A stretch of 64,000 nt of DNA from Bradyrhizobium glycinis. GTDB lineage: Bacteria > Pseudomonadota > Alphaproteobacteria > Rhizobiales > Xanthobacteraceae. The notes under the pieces were generated by a model, which was given only the letters and a program-made list of their open reading frames with translations, was not told the DNA's origin and made no database searches. Made by a program: the position numbers and the translations under genes. The DNA lies in NCBI RefSeq assembly GCF_016031655.1, contig NZ_JACCHQ010000001.1, positions 62,001 through 126,000 on the forward strand. Reading direction: 5' to 3'. This document shows positions 55,188 to 63,818 of this stretch, one piece after another (position 1 is the first letter of the stretch; the number at the start of each line of letters is the position of its first letter).

Positions 55188-56822
55188 TCACGTACCTGGT
55201 CGCGACACCTCGGTCTCTTTGCTGGTGATGAACTCCAGCAGCACCGGCACGCCTTCCCTCGTCTTCGCGATGCCGCGCTCGATCGCGGGGACGATGTCCT
55301 CCGGCCGCGTCACCCGCTCGCCGTACCCGCCGAAGGCGCGCGCCATCGCGGCGTAGTCGCCGGAAATGTCGGTCGAGCGATATTTTTCGGTCGAGATTGG
55401 CATCACCTTCAGCTCGATCGCCATGGAGAAATTGTTGAGCAGGATCGACATGATCGGGATGCGCTCGCGCACCGCGGTCTCGAAATCCATGCCGGTGAAG
55501 CCGATCGCGGCGTCGCCCCAGACGTTGATGCAAAGCTTGTCGGGCTTTGCCAGCTTGGCGCCCATCGCAAGACCGAGGCCATAGCCGAGCTGCGTGGTTT
55601 TTCCCCAGCCGAGATAGGTGAGGGGCTTTACTGCTTTCCAGAACGGCGAGAGCTGGTCGCGCGGGCTGCCGGCATCGTGGGTGATGATCGTATTCTCGAT
55701 GTCAACAGTGTGCTGGAGATCCCACAGCACGCGATAGGGGCTGAGCGGCGCGTCATTGCTGGTCAGCTTCGGCATCCATTTCGCCAGCCATTCCTTGTGC
55801 GAGGCTGCGATTTCGGCCGCGACGGCCGATGCATCGCGATCCGCGGTCACCGTCTTGCCGATCTCCTCCAGCAGCGCGTCGAGCACGAGGCCGGCATCGC
55901 CGACCAGGCCGATCTTCGCTTCCACGTCCTTGTTGAGATGATTGGGATCGAGCGTCGAATGAATGATGGCCTTCCCTTTTGGGATCGCGATGCCGAAATT
56001 GGTCTCGGTGAAGGAGCAGCCGATGCCGAAGATGACGTCGGCCTCGGCCAGAAACTTCGGCACCGCGCGCGGCACTGCAAGGCCGCCGGAGCCGAGCGAT
56101 AGCGGATGCGTCTCTGGAAACGATGATTTGCCGCCTAAGCTGGTGGTGACTGGGATCGCCAGCCGCTCGGCGAGCCGTTTCAGCTGCGGCCAGGCCTGCG
56201 CATAATGCACGCCCTGGCCGGCATAGATCACCGGCCGCTTTGCGTTCATCAGCAGGCTGGCGGCTTCCTTGACGTGAACGGGGTCGGCGCCATAGCGGGT
56301 GCGCAGCACCGGCGTGTAGTTCAGCGGCTCCGGCACCTCCTCGTTCCACATGTCCGAGGGGATCTCGACGATGACGGGTCCGCCGCGGCCGTTCTTCAGC
56401 TTTGTGAAGGCGCGGCGAAAAATGTTGGCGACTTCGGTCGCGAGGATGATCGGCTCGGACGATTTCGCGAACGGCTTCATCGCCTCGCTGGAATTGAAGT
56501 TCGGCTCGATATGCGCCAGCCTGCGCTGATAACCCATCGGCAGCACCAGCACGGGGACGGATTCGCCAAAGCATTGCGCGACGCCGCCCATCGCATTCTC
56601 CGCGCCCGGCCCGTGCTGCATGCAGAAGGCGCCGATGCTCCGCCCCGACGTCGCCCGCGAGATCGCATCCGCCATGTGGATGCCGACGCGCTCCTGCCGC
56701 ACCATCACGGGCCGGATCTCGGCCTTGGCCGCGTGCTCGATGAGATGGTTGACCGGATAGCCGCAGAGGATCTCGATCCCTTCGCGCCTCATGATTTCCG
56801 CAATAGCGGTGCCGAGCTTCAT
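55188..56822 (-). CDS. ThDP-dependent enzyme (acetolactate synthase-like)
   Basis: A 544-residue thiamine-diphosphate enzyme with the acetolactate synthase fold. The activating glutamate region is MVRQERVGIHMADA near residue 45-58; the middle domain includes PVIYAGQGVHYAQA; the ThDP/magnesium motif is WGDAAIGFTGMDFETAVRER, followed by LLNNFSM (GDx...NN) near residue 460. ATG at 56822 gives MKLGTAIAEIMRREG; the frame extends upstream without coding character. Substrate is not predictable: the family includes acetolactate synthase, oxalyl-CoA decarboxylase and others. It is not linked to ilvN or frc. Confidence 0.88.
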   Translation of the reverse strand: MKLGTAIAEIMRREGIEILCGYPVNHLIEHAAKAEIRPVMVRQERVGIHMADAISRATSGRSIGAFCMQHGPGAENAMGGVAQCFGESVPVLVLPMGYQRRLAHIEPNFNSSEAMKPFAKSSEPIILATEVANIFRRAFTKLKNGRGGPVIVEIPSDMWNEEVPEPLNYTPVLRTRYGADPVHVKEAASLLMNAKRPVIYAGQGVHYAQAWPQLKRLAERLAIPVTTSLGGKSSFPETHPLSLGSGGLAVPRAVPKFLAEADVIFGIGCSFTETNFGIAIPKGKAIIHSTLDPNHLNKDVEAKIGLVGDAGLVLDALLEEIGKTVTADRDASAVAAEIAASHKEWLAKWMPKLTSNDAPLSPYRVLWDLQHTVDIENTIITHDAGSPRDQLSPFWKAVKPLTYLGWGKTTQLGYGLGLAMGAKLAKPDKLCINVWGDAAIGFTGMDFETAVRERIPIMSILLNNFSMAIELKVMPISTEKYRSTDISGDYAAMARAFGGYGERVTRPEDIVPAIERGIAKTREGVPVLLEFITSKETEVSRPGT

Positions 56823-56946
56823 GGCGTCTCTCTCCCTGGCAAGGCCGGTTGATCCGGCCGTTGCAGGAGAGAGGACCAGGAAATGTTGGAGCGGTAAAGC
56901 GCGGGGATGCGAGGGCAGCGGTAGGTCAGCTATGCAATGCGCTCCG

Positions 56947-56981
56947 GTATCCCGGATGGAGGTTCGCTCCATCCGGGATAC
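56947..56981. terminator. Perfect 14-base hairpin
   Basis: GTATCCCGGATGGA (56947-56960) and TCCATCCGGGATAC (56968-56981) pair perfectly around GGTTCGC. It lies between two minus-strand genes, downstream of the gene at 56998 and upstream of the ThDP enzyme gene, so it might end transcription of the former. No T-run follows on the minus strand. The GATGGA core echoes the repeat at 57518. Confidence 0.5.
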
Positions 56982-56997
56982 AGGTTTGGCGAACGTC

Positions 56998-57429
56998 CTA
57001 TTTGCAGTTTTTGCAAATCGTAAGCTTGCGCTTCAACGCCTCGTCGTCCTGATCGATCAACGATTGGGAGTCGATGCTAGAGCCCTTGCCGGCGCTCGAC
57101 CTCGCAGGTGGCGTCACTTGGCTCGGCGCATCGTTGCCGTCAGTGCTCGCGCTGAAGCCGTCATAGTCGGCGGCCGGATTTGGCATCGCCGCAGGCCCGC
57201 CGATCACGGGTGGAGTCGGCTCTCTGGCCGTCGGGGTTCTTTTGTTCGTTACCGTAGCCGGCGCGCGCTTGGGTTTGGATTTATTGGCGCCCTCATGTGG
57301 CGGCGATGCATCGGGCGGAGCAAGCGAAACCGGCGGCGCGGCCGAAGTCTGGCCCCTCGCGCCGTCGTGGGGCCAGGCGCCGACAAACATGAGGCCGAGA
57401 GCCAAGAGCGTCACGTTTCTCATCCGCAT
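56998..57429 (-). CDS. Exported Pro/Ala-rich hypothetical protein with C-terminal CxxC
   Basis: A 143-residue protein with a signal peptide (MRMRNVTLLALGLMFVGAWP) and a mature part that is low-complexity (Pro, Ala, Ser, Thr, Lys). It ends LTICKNCK, giving a CxxC in the last six residues. No domain is recognised. A second Met two codons in is an alternative start. Probably periplasmic or surface-located; a cross-link or metal role for the C-terminal cysteines is conceivable but not supported. Confidence 0.6.
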   Translation of the reverse strand: MRMRNVTLLALGLMFVGAWPHDGARGQTSAAPPVSLAPPDASPPHEGANKSKPKRAPATVTNKRTPTAREPTPPVIGGPAAMPNPAADYDGFSASTDGNDAPSQVTPPARSSAGKGSSIDSQSLIDQDDEALKRKLTICKNCK

Positions 57430-57517
57430 CCTCTCGGCAGCGCTGGTTGATCGATCGACAGCATGGCTCGTCGGGTCCGCTGAAGAATATCAGCACTCGG
57501 AGGGCCGTCAAAGCGCC

Positions 57518-57600
57518 GTAGCCTGGATGGAGCGAAGCGCAGCCGGATTATTGTATTCGCCTTCGCCGGCTGCGAACTTCGCTGCGCTTCGTCCGGCTAC
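57518..57600. repeat. GTAGCC...GGCTAC palindromic repeat
   Basis: Begins GTAGCCTGGATGGAGCGAAG and ends CGTCCGGCTAC; the ends are complementary and an internal block CAGCCGG/CCGGCTG also pairs. It shares the GGATGGAGCGAAGCG core with 12441-12514, so both belong to one repeat family. It lies between the hypothetical exported protein and the Flp pilin gene. Confidence 0.65.
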
Positions 57601-57629
57601 GATCGGGTGCGGGCGGGCCAGGTCGGCGG

Positions 57630-57794
57630 TTACTTCATCGCCGAGCTGACCGAGTTGAACTTGTTGTTGAGCAGCGCAGCGCCCGTGCTGTTGACGATGG
57701 TCACGATTGCCAGAGCGATCCCTGCGGCGATCAGGCCGTACTCGATTGCGGTTGCGCCATTCTCATCGGCAAGGAAGGACCTAAGCAGACGCAT
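57630..57794 (-). CDS. Flp/Fap-family type IVb pilin
   Basis: A 54-residue class III pilin precursor. The leader MRLLRSFLADENG is followed by the processing site and the conserved ATAIEYGLIAAGIALAIVTI helix, with the Glu-Tyr pair of Flp pilins. AGGAG precedes the ATG by eight bases, which fixes the start against a longer frame upstream. Flp pili mediate surface attachment through the tad/cpa export system, none of which is in this window, so this is an isolated pilin gene. Confidence 0.92.
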   Translation of the reverse strand: MRLLRSFLADENGATAIEYGLIAAGIALAIVTIVNSTGAALLNNKFNSVSSAMK

Positions 57795-58067
57795 TGCCAA
57801 CTCCTGTTCATCCGATCCGATGGATGGTCGCGTCGTTATCGGACTTGCAAATCGATCGAATAAGTCTTCGTGCGCGCCAAAACAGGGCGATCGCACCTTA
57901 CCTCGTACGACGGCATTCATTAAATTAAGGTTCCGTCGACCCGTTCAAATGAAGTCAAAGCGACAGCCCGGCGCAGGCTGCTCGGCAAATTGCCCATCGT
58001 GGCTTGGCCGCTTAACCGATTGTTGAGCCTGTTCGTCAACCTATCGGCAAGGATGTCTCGATCGCGC
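57795..58067. other. Flp pilin upstream region
   Basis: This 273-base stretch is the probable promoter region of the pilin. TTAA-N7-TTGA occurs at 58012-58026, one base short of the CtrA consensus; about 220 bases from the start, so its relevance is doubtful. TTAAATTAAGG is near 57920. No gene is recognised. Confidence 0.4.
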
Positions 58068-58304
58068 TCATCCGCGCCGGTCGTCCGCATTCAGCGCCCG
58101 CAACATCGCGATGCGCGCGAACATCACCCAGCCGCCGCCGGTCTCGGCCGCGTTGATCAACGTCTCGATCGCGGTCTGCCAATGCGCCTCGTGCTGGGCG
58201 TCCTCGGGCAGCTGCATGATGTAGTCGGCTGCTTCTTGAAGCGTGAGCAGCTTGCGCTTGTTGCTCACGCGAACGGGATCGTCGAACGCCGTCGACCAAG
58301 GCAT
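58068..58304 (-). CDS. Small conserved hypothetical protein, 78 aa
   Basis: A 78-residue protein beginning MPWSTAFDDPVRVSNKRKLL, with a helical centre (TLQEAADYIMQLPEDAQHEA, WQTAIETLINAAETGGGW) and the ending MLRALNADDRRG. It has no signal peptide or recognised domain. Its base composition and codon use fit the surrounding core genes, and similar short proteins are common in this group, but I cannot name one. It lies 60 bases downstream of ku on the same strand. Confidence 0.65.
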   Translation of the reverse strand: MPWSTAFDDPVRVSNKRKLLTLQEAADYIMQLPEDAQHEAHWQTAIETLINAAETGGGWVMFARIAMLRALNADDRRG

Positions 58305-58364
58305 GTCAGGCCGGCCGATCGGCGGGGAGAGACATCACGGCGCGATTCGCGGGGTGTGGTGCTG

Positions 58365-59369
58365 TTAGCCAGCCTTCTTTGCCCGCGCGGGCGCGCGCAC
58401 CGGCTTGTCGGCGGCTTTCTTCGGCGTGGTCGCAGCCTTCGCCGCAGCTTCCTTGCCGCCCTTGCCTGAGATCGGCAGCAGCATCTCGCGCTGGCCCTCG
58501 ACGCGCTTCTTCGGCTTCTTGGCCTTGGCTGTGTCCTTGGCGGTCTCCTTGGCCGTGTCCCTGACGGCCTTCGCCGCGGGAGCAGCGTCTTTCTCGTTCG
58601 CGATGCTCTTCTTCAGCGCGTCCATCAAGCTGATGACGTTGCCGCCCGTCTTCGGTGCGGCCTTGGCGGTGATCGGCATGCCGCTGCGCTTCTTGTTGAT
58701 GAGATCGATCAGAGCGGTCTCGTAATGATCCTCGAACAGCTCGGGCTCGAACGCGCCGGACTTCTTCTCGACGATGTGCTTGGCAAGGTCGAGCATGTCC
58801 TTGGTCAGCTTCACGTCCTGGATGTCGTCGAAATATTCCTTCTCGCTGCGGACCTCGTAAGGGTAGCGCAGCAGCGTGCCCATCAGTCCGTTCTCGAGCG
58901 GCTCCAGCGCGATGATGTGCTCGCGGTTGGTCAGCACCACGCGGCCGATCGCGACCTTGTCCATGCTGCGGATGGTCTCACGGATCACCGCATAGGCGTC
59001 GTGGCCGACCTTGCCGTCCGGCACGAGGTAGTAGGGGCGGATCAGATAGCGGTTGTCGATGTCGGCCTTGGGCACGAACTCATCGATCTCGATCGTGTGG
59101 GTGGAATCGAGCGCGATGTCGTCCAGCTCGTCCTTGGTGACCTCGATATAGGTGTCGGTGTCGACCTTGTAGCCCTTGACGATGTCCTCGGAGGTCACCT
59201 CGTCGCCGGTCTCGGCATCGACCTTGAGATATTTGATGCGGTGGCCGGTCCTGCGGTTGATCTGGTTGAACGAAACCTTCTCGGTATCCGAAGTGGCCGG
59301 ATAGAGCGCGACCGGGCAGGTCACGAGCGACAGACGCAGAAAACCCTTCCAATTGGCGCGGGGGGCCAT
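58365..59369 (-). CDS. ku: Non-homologous end-joining protein Ku
   Basis: A 334-residue bacterial Ku. It starts MAPRANWKGFLRLSLVTCPV, the typical Ku N-terminus; later segments are RRTGHRIKYLKVDAETGDEV, YYLVPDGKVGHDAYAVIRET, and KKSGAFEPELFEDHYETALI. The C-terminal ~80 residues are a Lys/Ala-rich extension (TAKETAKDTAKAKKPKKRVE) that is variable between Ku paralogues and helps DNA binding. Ku homodimers bind double-strand ends and recruit the ligase LigD, which is not in this window. Rhizobia often have several ku genes. Confidence 0.95.
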   Translation of the reverse strand: MAPRANWKGFLRLSLVTCPVALYPATSDTEKVSFNQINRRTGHRIKYLKVDAETGDEVTSEDIVKGYKVDTDTYIEVTKDELDDIALDSTHTIEIDEFVPKADIDNRYLIRPYYLVPDGKVGHDAYAVIRETIRSMDKVAIGRVVLTNREHIIALEPLENGLMGTLLRYPYEVRSEKEYFDDIQDVKLTKDMLDLAKHIVEKKSGAFEPELFEDHYETALIDLINKKRSGMPITAKAAPKTGGNVISLMDALKKSIANEKDAAPAAKAVRDTAKETAKDTAKAKKPKKRVEGQREMLLPISGKGGKEAAAKAATTPKKAADKPVRAPARAKKAG

Positions 59370-59601
59370 GGGTTACTCCAGACGCAGCAGAGGACAAGCT
59401 CTGAGGATACCATCGCCCAGTTGCGAATCATAGCAACCGCTGGCGCGGAATCGTGCAACGGCGTTAATCGCCGCCTGCGCCGTGTTTGCCTGTAGGCGGC
59501 CCATGGACCGGAACATCGCCCGAGATGACGCGTTGCCCCGGCAGTTCATCGCCGCGAGGAGGTCGCGGCCATCGACGCGACAGCCACAGATTGAGGTCAC
59601 C

Positions 59602-59757
59602 ATGGCAACCACGCGAGAGCAGAATCGGATCGTCGAAACTCCGACCGAGGCGCGTCAGGGCGAGCCCGGGCCTTCGGTGGCGGCGCTGCTCGCCATCTCG
59701 ACCGGGCTTGCGATCCTGATCCTCGCCGTCGTCTGGTTCGTGTTCTTCCGGACCTGA
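59602..59757 (+). CDS. Small single-helix membrane protein, 51 aa
   Basis: A 51-residue protein starting MATTREQNRIVETPTEARQG, ending in one transmembrane helix (VAALLAISTGLAILILAVVW) and FFRT. GAGGTCACC precedes the ATG. A frame extends 40 codons upstream, but the extension is not supported. Function unknown. Confidence 0.65.
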   Translation: MATTREQNRIVETPTEARQGEPGPSVAALLAISTGLAILILAVVWFVFFRT

Positions 59758-59810
59758 CGGCCGGATCAGCACGCCGGCACCTTCCGGCTCGCCGCGCGAT
59801 GCGGCACGTT

Positions 59811-59853
59811 GCGCCCACCATGCCGCCGGCCCGTCTGGCGGCATGGTGGGCGC
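59811..59853. terminator. Perfect 17-base hairpin
   Basis: GCGCCCACCATGCCGCC (59811-59827) and GGCGGCATGGTGGGCGC (59837-59853) pair perfectly around a 9-base loop. It lies 54 bases after the small membrane protein gene and about 145 bases before the response regulator. No T-run follows, so it may be a rho-independent-like terminator or a repeat element. Confidence 0.6.
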
Positions 59854-59998
59854 AGTCGCATTTGCGCGCGCCGGGTCGTATATGACCAAAAAGTAACCTG
59901 GCCCGGTTCCCTGCGTTCATATTCAGTTCACGCCGGAATTGCTCATCTCTGGCGGTGTTCATGTCGCCTGTTCTTGCAGCCTATCCTTGGAGAGAAGC

Positions 59999-60673
59999 GT
60001 GCGCCTGCTCGTTGTTGAGGACGACCCCGATCTCAATCGCCAGCTCACCAAGGCGCTGACCGACGCCGGCTATGTCGTCGATCGGGCCTTCGACGGGGAG
60101 GAGGGGCACTATCTCGGCGACAACGAGCCCTATGACGCCGTGGTGCTCGATATCGGCCTGCCGAAGAAGGACGGCATCTCTGTGCTAGAAGCTTGGCGCC
60201 GCAACGGCCGCACCATGCCGGTCCTGATCCTCACTGCACGCGACCGCTGGAGCGACAAGGTGCAAGGCTTCGATGCCGGCGCCGACGACTATGTCGCAAA
60301 GCCGTTCCATCTTGAGGAGGTGCTGGCGCGCATCCGCGCCCTGCTGCGCCGCTCCACCGGCCATGCCCAGAGCGAATTGACCTGCGGCCCGGTTACGCTC
60401 GACACCCGGACGGGCCGGGTCAGTGTCTCCGGCAATCCCGTCAAGATGACCTCGCACGAATATCGGCTTCTGGCCTACCTGATGCACCATTCCGGGCGGG
60501 TGGTCTCGCGCACCGAGCTGGTCGAGCATCTCTACGACCAGGATTTCGACCGCGACTCCAATACCATCGAGGTCTTCGTCGGCCGCATCCGCAAGAAGCT
60601 CGACGTCGACATCATCCAGACCGTCCGCGGCCTCGGCTATCTCCTGACCCCGCCGCCGGCCCCGGGCGCCTGA
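59999..60673 (+). CDS. feuP: OmpR-family response regulator, FeuP-like
   Basis: A 224-residue two-domain response regulator. The receiver has the acidic pocket VVEDDPD, the phosphorylated Asp51 in VVLDIGLPKKDG, and ILTARDRWSDKVQGFDAGAD then YVAKPF. The winged-helix output domain contains VFVGRIRKKLDVDIIQTVRG and LGYLL. Sequence and pairing closely resemble FeuP of Sinorhizobium, whose FeuP/FeuQ system controls cyclic glucan export. Translation starts at a GTG at 59999 after GGAGAGAAGC. The kinase gene follows after about 108 bases. The functional transfer from Sinorhizobium is inference. Confidence 0.88.
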   Translation: MRLLVVEDDPDLNRQLTKALTDAGYVVDRAFDGEEGHYLGDNEPYDAVVLDIGLPKKDGISVLEAWRRNGRTMPVLILTARDRWSDKVQGFDAGADDYVAKPFHLEEVLARIRALLRRSTGHAQSELTCGPVTLDTRTGRVSVSGNPVKMTSHEYRLLAYLMHHSGRVVSRTELVEHLYDQDFDRDSNTIEVFVGRIRKKLDVDIIQTVRGLGYLLTPPPAPGA

Positions 60674-60781
60674 GGCGTTCCGGCCTTTTAGTATCTTGGC
60701 TTGACGGGAGGCCGAACAGGGCCCTTGGTCCGGTTATGACGTCCGACCACCTGCCATCCTGCGCCGCCGGGGATCATTCCG

Positions 60782-62158
60782 ATGGCCGCTAGCTCGCTTG
60801 CGAACCGACTGTTCCTGTCGGCGACCGCCTGGCTCGTGGTGATCCTGGCCATCACAGGCGTGGTGCTGTCGTCGGTCTACAAGAACGCCACCGAGCGCGC
60901 CTTCGACCGCCGGCTCAATCTTTATCTGCGCACCCTCATCGCCGAGGTCGCGACCCCCGACGAGCCGCCGGACCGCCAGTTCCAGTCGCTTGGCGAGCCC
61001 CTGTTCGAGCTGCCGCTCTCCGGCTGGTACTGGCAGATCACGCGGACCGACACTGAGAAGCCGGAAGTGCGCTCCTCGCGCTCGCTTTGGGACAAGAAGC
61101 TGCCGAAGCTGGAGGAGCAGGGAGCCGAGCTCACCGCCGCGGGCATCCGCCTCGCCTATGTCGACGGGCCGGAAGGGCAGAATCTGCGCATGGTGGAACG
61201 GCCGGTCGATCTCGGTGCCGACGGGAAATTTCTGGTCAGCGTCGCGGGGGACGACACCGAGATTTTCGACGAGACACGCAGCTTCGACTACTATCTCGGC
61301 GGCACCTTCACTGCGCTCGGCATCGTGCTGCTGCTGACGACCGTGTTCCAGGTCCGTTTCGGCCTTGCACCGCTCAAGCGCATCTCGGAAGCGATCGCCG
61401 ACATCCGCTCCGGGCGGGCGGAACGGCTCGAGGGTGAATTCCCGGTCGAGATCGCGCCGCTGGCGCGCGAGACCAACGCGCTAATCGATGCCAATCGGGA
61501 GATCGTCGAGCGAGCCCGCACCCATGTCGGCAATCTCGCCCATGCGATCAAGACGCCGCTGTCGGTCATCGTCAACGAAGCCAGCGCGCATGCGACCGAT
61601 CCGTTCGCGGAGAAAGTGATGGAGCAGGCGGATGTGATGCGCGACCAGGTCGCCCATCATCTGGAGCGCGCCCGCATCGCGGCACGGGTCTCGGTGGTCG
61701 CGACCGTGACGGAAGTGGCGCCTGCCATCGAGGGGCTGCGGCGGACTATGGAGAAGATCCATCGCGACCGCGGCATCGTGGTCGAGGCCAAGGCCGATCC
61801 ATCCGCCAAGTTCCGGGGCGAGCGGCAGGATCTGGAGGAGATGGTCGGCAATCTCGTCGACAATGCCTGCAAATGGGCGGCCTCGCGCGTCCTCATTGAT
61901 GTCCTGGTCGAGCCGCCACAGCGGGCCGGCGCCGGCCCGCGTTTGCGGGTCATCGTTGACGACGACGGCCGCGGCCTGTCGGAAGCCGAGCGCGCTCAGG
62001 TCGCCCGGCGCGGCCAGCGCCTCGACGAGTCGAAGCCCGGGTCGGGACTGGGGCTGTCGATCGTGACCGACCTCGCCGCCCTCTATGGCGGCAGCCTTTC
62101 GCTCGGCAGCGCCCCGACTGGGGGCCTGCGCGCCGAGCTGGTTCTTCCCGGACTATAA
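60782..62158 (+). CDS. feuQ: Sensor histidine kinase, FeuQ-like
   Basis: A 458-residue inner-membrane kinase. Two transmembrane helices (about residues 14-32 and 178-197) flank a periplasmic sensor of about 145 residues; the HAMP region follows (GLAPLKRISEAIADIRSGRA), then the H-box with an unusual KTP: VGNLAHAIKTPLSVIVNEAS (His near residue 260), as in PhoQ/FeuQ-type kinases, and the ATPase motifs LVDNACKWAASR, VDDDGRGLSEAE and GSGLGLSIVTDLA. It is the partner of the preceding response regulator. The periplasmic ligand is unknown; in Sinorhizobium FeuQ activity depends on a periplasmic inhibitor (FeuN), which is not seen here. Confidence 0.88.
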   Translation: MAASSLANRLFLSATAWLVVILAITGVVLSSVYKNATERAFDRRLNLYLRTLIAEVATPDEPPDRQFQSLGEPLFELPLSGWYWQITRTDTEKPEVRSSRSLWDKKLPKLEEQGAELTAAGIRLAYVDGPEGQNLRMVERPVDLGADGKFLVSVAGDDTEIFDETRSFDYYLGGTFTALGIVLLLTTVFQVRFGLAPLKRISEAIADIRSGRAERLEGEFPVEIAPLARETNALIDANREIVERARTHVGNLAHAIKTPLSVIVNEASAHATDPFAEKVMEQADVMRDQVAHHLERARIAARVSVVATVTEVAPAIEGLRRTMEKIHRDRGIVVEAKADPSAKFRGERQDLEEMVGNLVDNACKWAASRVLIDVLVEPPQRAGAGPRLRVIVDDDGRGLSEAERAQVARRGQRLDESKPGSGLGLSIVTDLAALYGGSLSLGSAPTGGLRAELVLPGL

Positions 62159-62319
62159 TCCCTTGTTTGGACGGCAATTTCCGGCGCGGCCGCGGTTCCT
62201 CCAGGGAAGCATGGGAGGCATTCAAGGCAGCTTCCTAAACGGCTTCTTAAGTGGGGCCCCCCTATGATCGCGCCGGACCCATTCCATGTCCGCCATTTTA
62301 CCGTGCATGACCCGGGCGC

Positions 62320-63720
62320 ATGAGCCAGACATCGATCGAGCGGCTGAGGGAATATCTCGCGCAGCTCCCGCCGCAGTCGCAGGCACTGCTGATGCGGGAG
62401 TTCGAGCGTGCGCTGGAGCGCGGCCAGGACACGGCGGTGGCCACCCTCGTGCTCGAGCAGTTACGCAAGATCGTCCGCAAGAGCGAGGCCGACGAGGCTT
62501 TGCCGCCGCGCACGGACGATCTGTCGCGGCTGCTGTTCCAGGTGTTGGAACCGTTCCTTGTTGAAGCGGGCACTCCTGTCAGGGTCGGCCAGATTCGCCG
62601 CTCCTCGCTGCAGCCGATCTGGCAGTGGCTTGGCCGTGACGGCGCACCGGACAAGGTGAACGAATTCGAGGCGGCGCTGGCGCGCATGCCGGCGGACAGT
62701 GCAGGGCAGGTCGAAGCCCTGGCGCAGAAGCTTCAGGCCGTGGCCGCGGGCGCCATCTTCGCGCTGACGGGGCCGGGCGGCGGCGACAAGTCGCGGGCGC
62801 TGGCCCGGGTCGGACCGCCCAACGTGATCGAGGATCTCTATTCGATCGGTGCGGTGCTCCAGGTCCGGGACGCCATCGCGACGTTGAACGAGAAATTGCC
62901 GCGCACCTTGCGGGCCTTCGGGGATTCCCAGATCGCCTCGGTGACATCGGCGCTCAACATTCCGGCGCTTCAGACGCCGCAGATGCTGCCTTTCGCCTTG
63001 TCGATCGTCGTGCAGCGGATGACCGCGCCCTGGCAGATCATCCGCCTAGCGGTCAAGATAGCGGCGTCCGATGACGAGATCCGCGTCGCGGCGACGCCCT
63101 ATGGTATGGCCGTCACGATCGCCCTGCACGATTTGTCCTGCGTCGCCGCGGTCCTGCGCATGGACATCAAGCGCGGCCATTTCGACAATGTCGCCAGCAA
63201 CCTCAAGACGCTGCACGACGGGGTGCGCGGACTGCGCACCGAGCTCGACCTGCGCAACGACTCGGCCTGGGGCAAGCAACTGACCTCGATCCGGGCCGAC
63301 ATCTCCAATGCGCTGCAGTCCGAGATCGACAGTGTTCCCGGCCGCGTCCGCCGCATCCTGCGCCAGCGTCCCGAAAAGGACATTCCGCCGGGCGCGCGGA
63401 TCGACAGCACCGAAGTCGAGGAAACGGTGGCACTGATCGACTTCGTCGCGACGTGCCGCAACTATGCGAGTGAGCTCGCGATCAACGAGGTGACGCTGCG
63501 TACCTTTTCCGATCTCCAGCAATATGTAGAACGGTCGACCGAGCAGCTGGTGCAGTCGCTGCGCGCCGCCGATCACAAGGTCCGCACCTATCGGCAGCAG
63601 CAGGTGCAGGCCGCGATCCGCTTCTGCCAGGTGCTGTTCGGCGACGATTACGCCTCATTGATGAGCAGGGCCGCCGAAAATGCACTCACGGGCGAGCGCA
63701 AATCGTCGCGCGCAGGCTGA
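62320..63720 (+). CDS. Conserved 466-residue hypothetical protein
   Basis: A 466-residue, largely helical protein without signal peptide or membrane helices. It starts MSQTSIERLREYLAQLPPQS. Segments include AGAIFALTGPGGGDKSRALA (a glycine-rich stretch near residue 145 that resembles but does not match a P-loop: GPGGGDKS), LPFALSIVVQRMTAPWQIIR, and VEETVALIDFVATCRNYASE. I do not recognise a family; it is likely a conserved alphaproteobacterial protein of unknown function. It starts about 160 bases after feuQ and may or may not be co-regulated. Confidence 0.75.
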   Translation: MSQTSIERLREYLAQLPPQSQALLMREFERALERGQDTAVATLVLEQLRKIVRKSEADEALPPRTDDLSRLLFQVLEPFLVEAGTPVRVGQIRRSSLQPIWQWLGRDGAPDKVNEFEAALARMPADSAGQVEALAQKLQAVAAGAIFALTGPGGGDKSRALARVGPPNVIEDLYSIGAVLQVRDAIATLNEKLPRTLRAFGDSQIASVTSALNIPALQTPQMLPFALSIVVQRMTAPWQIIRLAVKIAASDDEIRVAATPYGMAVTIALHDLSCVAAVLRMDIKRGHFDNVASNLKTLHDGVRGLRTELDLRNDSAWGKQLTSIRADISNALQSEIDSVPGRVRRILRQRPEKDIPPGARIDSTEVEETVALIDFVATCRNYASELAINEVTLRTFSDLQQYVERSTEQLVQSLRAADHKVRTYRQQQVQAAIRFCQVLFGDDYASLMSRAAENALTGERKSSRAG

Positions 63721-63818
63721 TCGGCGCGCATTTTTTTCAATCACAATTTGAAGTTGACGGCACCGATGACGCGCCGTACTTTTCCGGTGCAAGTCTGGAA
63801 TTTTCTATCTGTGGGCGC

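Noticed and set aside
58012..58026. TTAA-N7-TTGA as a CtrA site for the pilin gene
   Set aside because: It has one mismatch and lies about 220 bases from the pilin start, so chance is a sufficient explanation.
62755..62800. A P-loop ATPase motif in the 466-residue protein
   Set aside because: GPGGGDKS lacks the GK[ST] Lys position, and no Walker B is recognisable.
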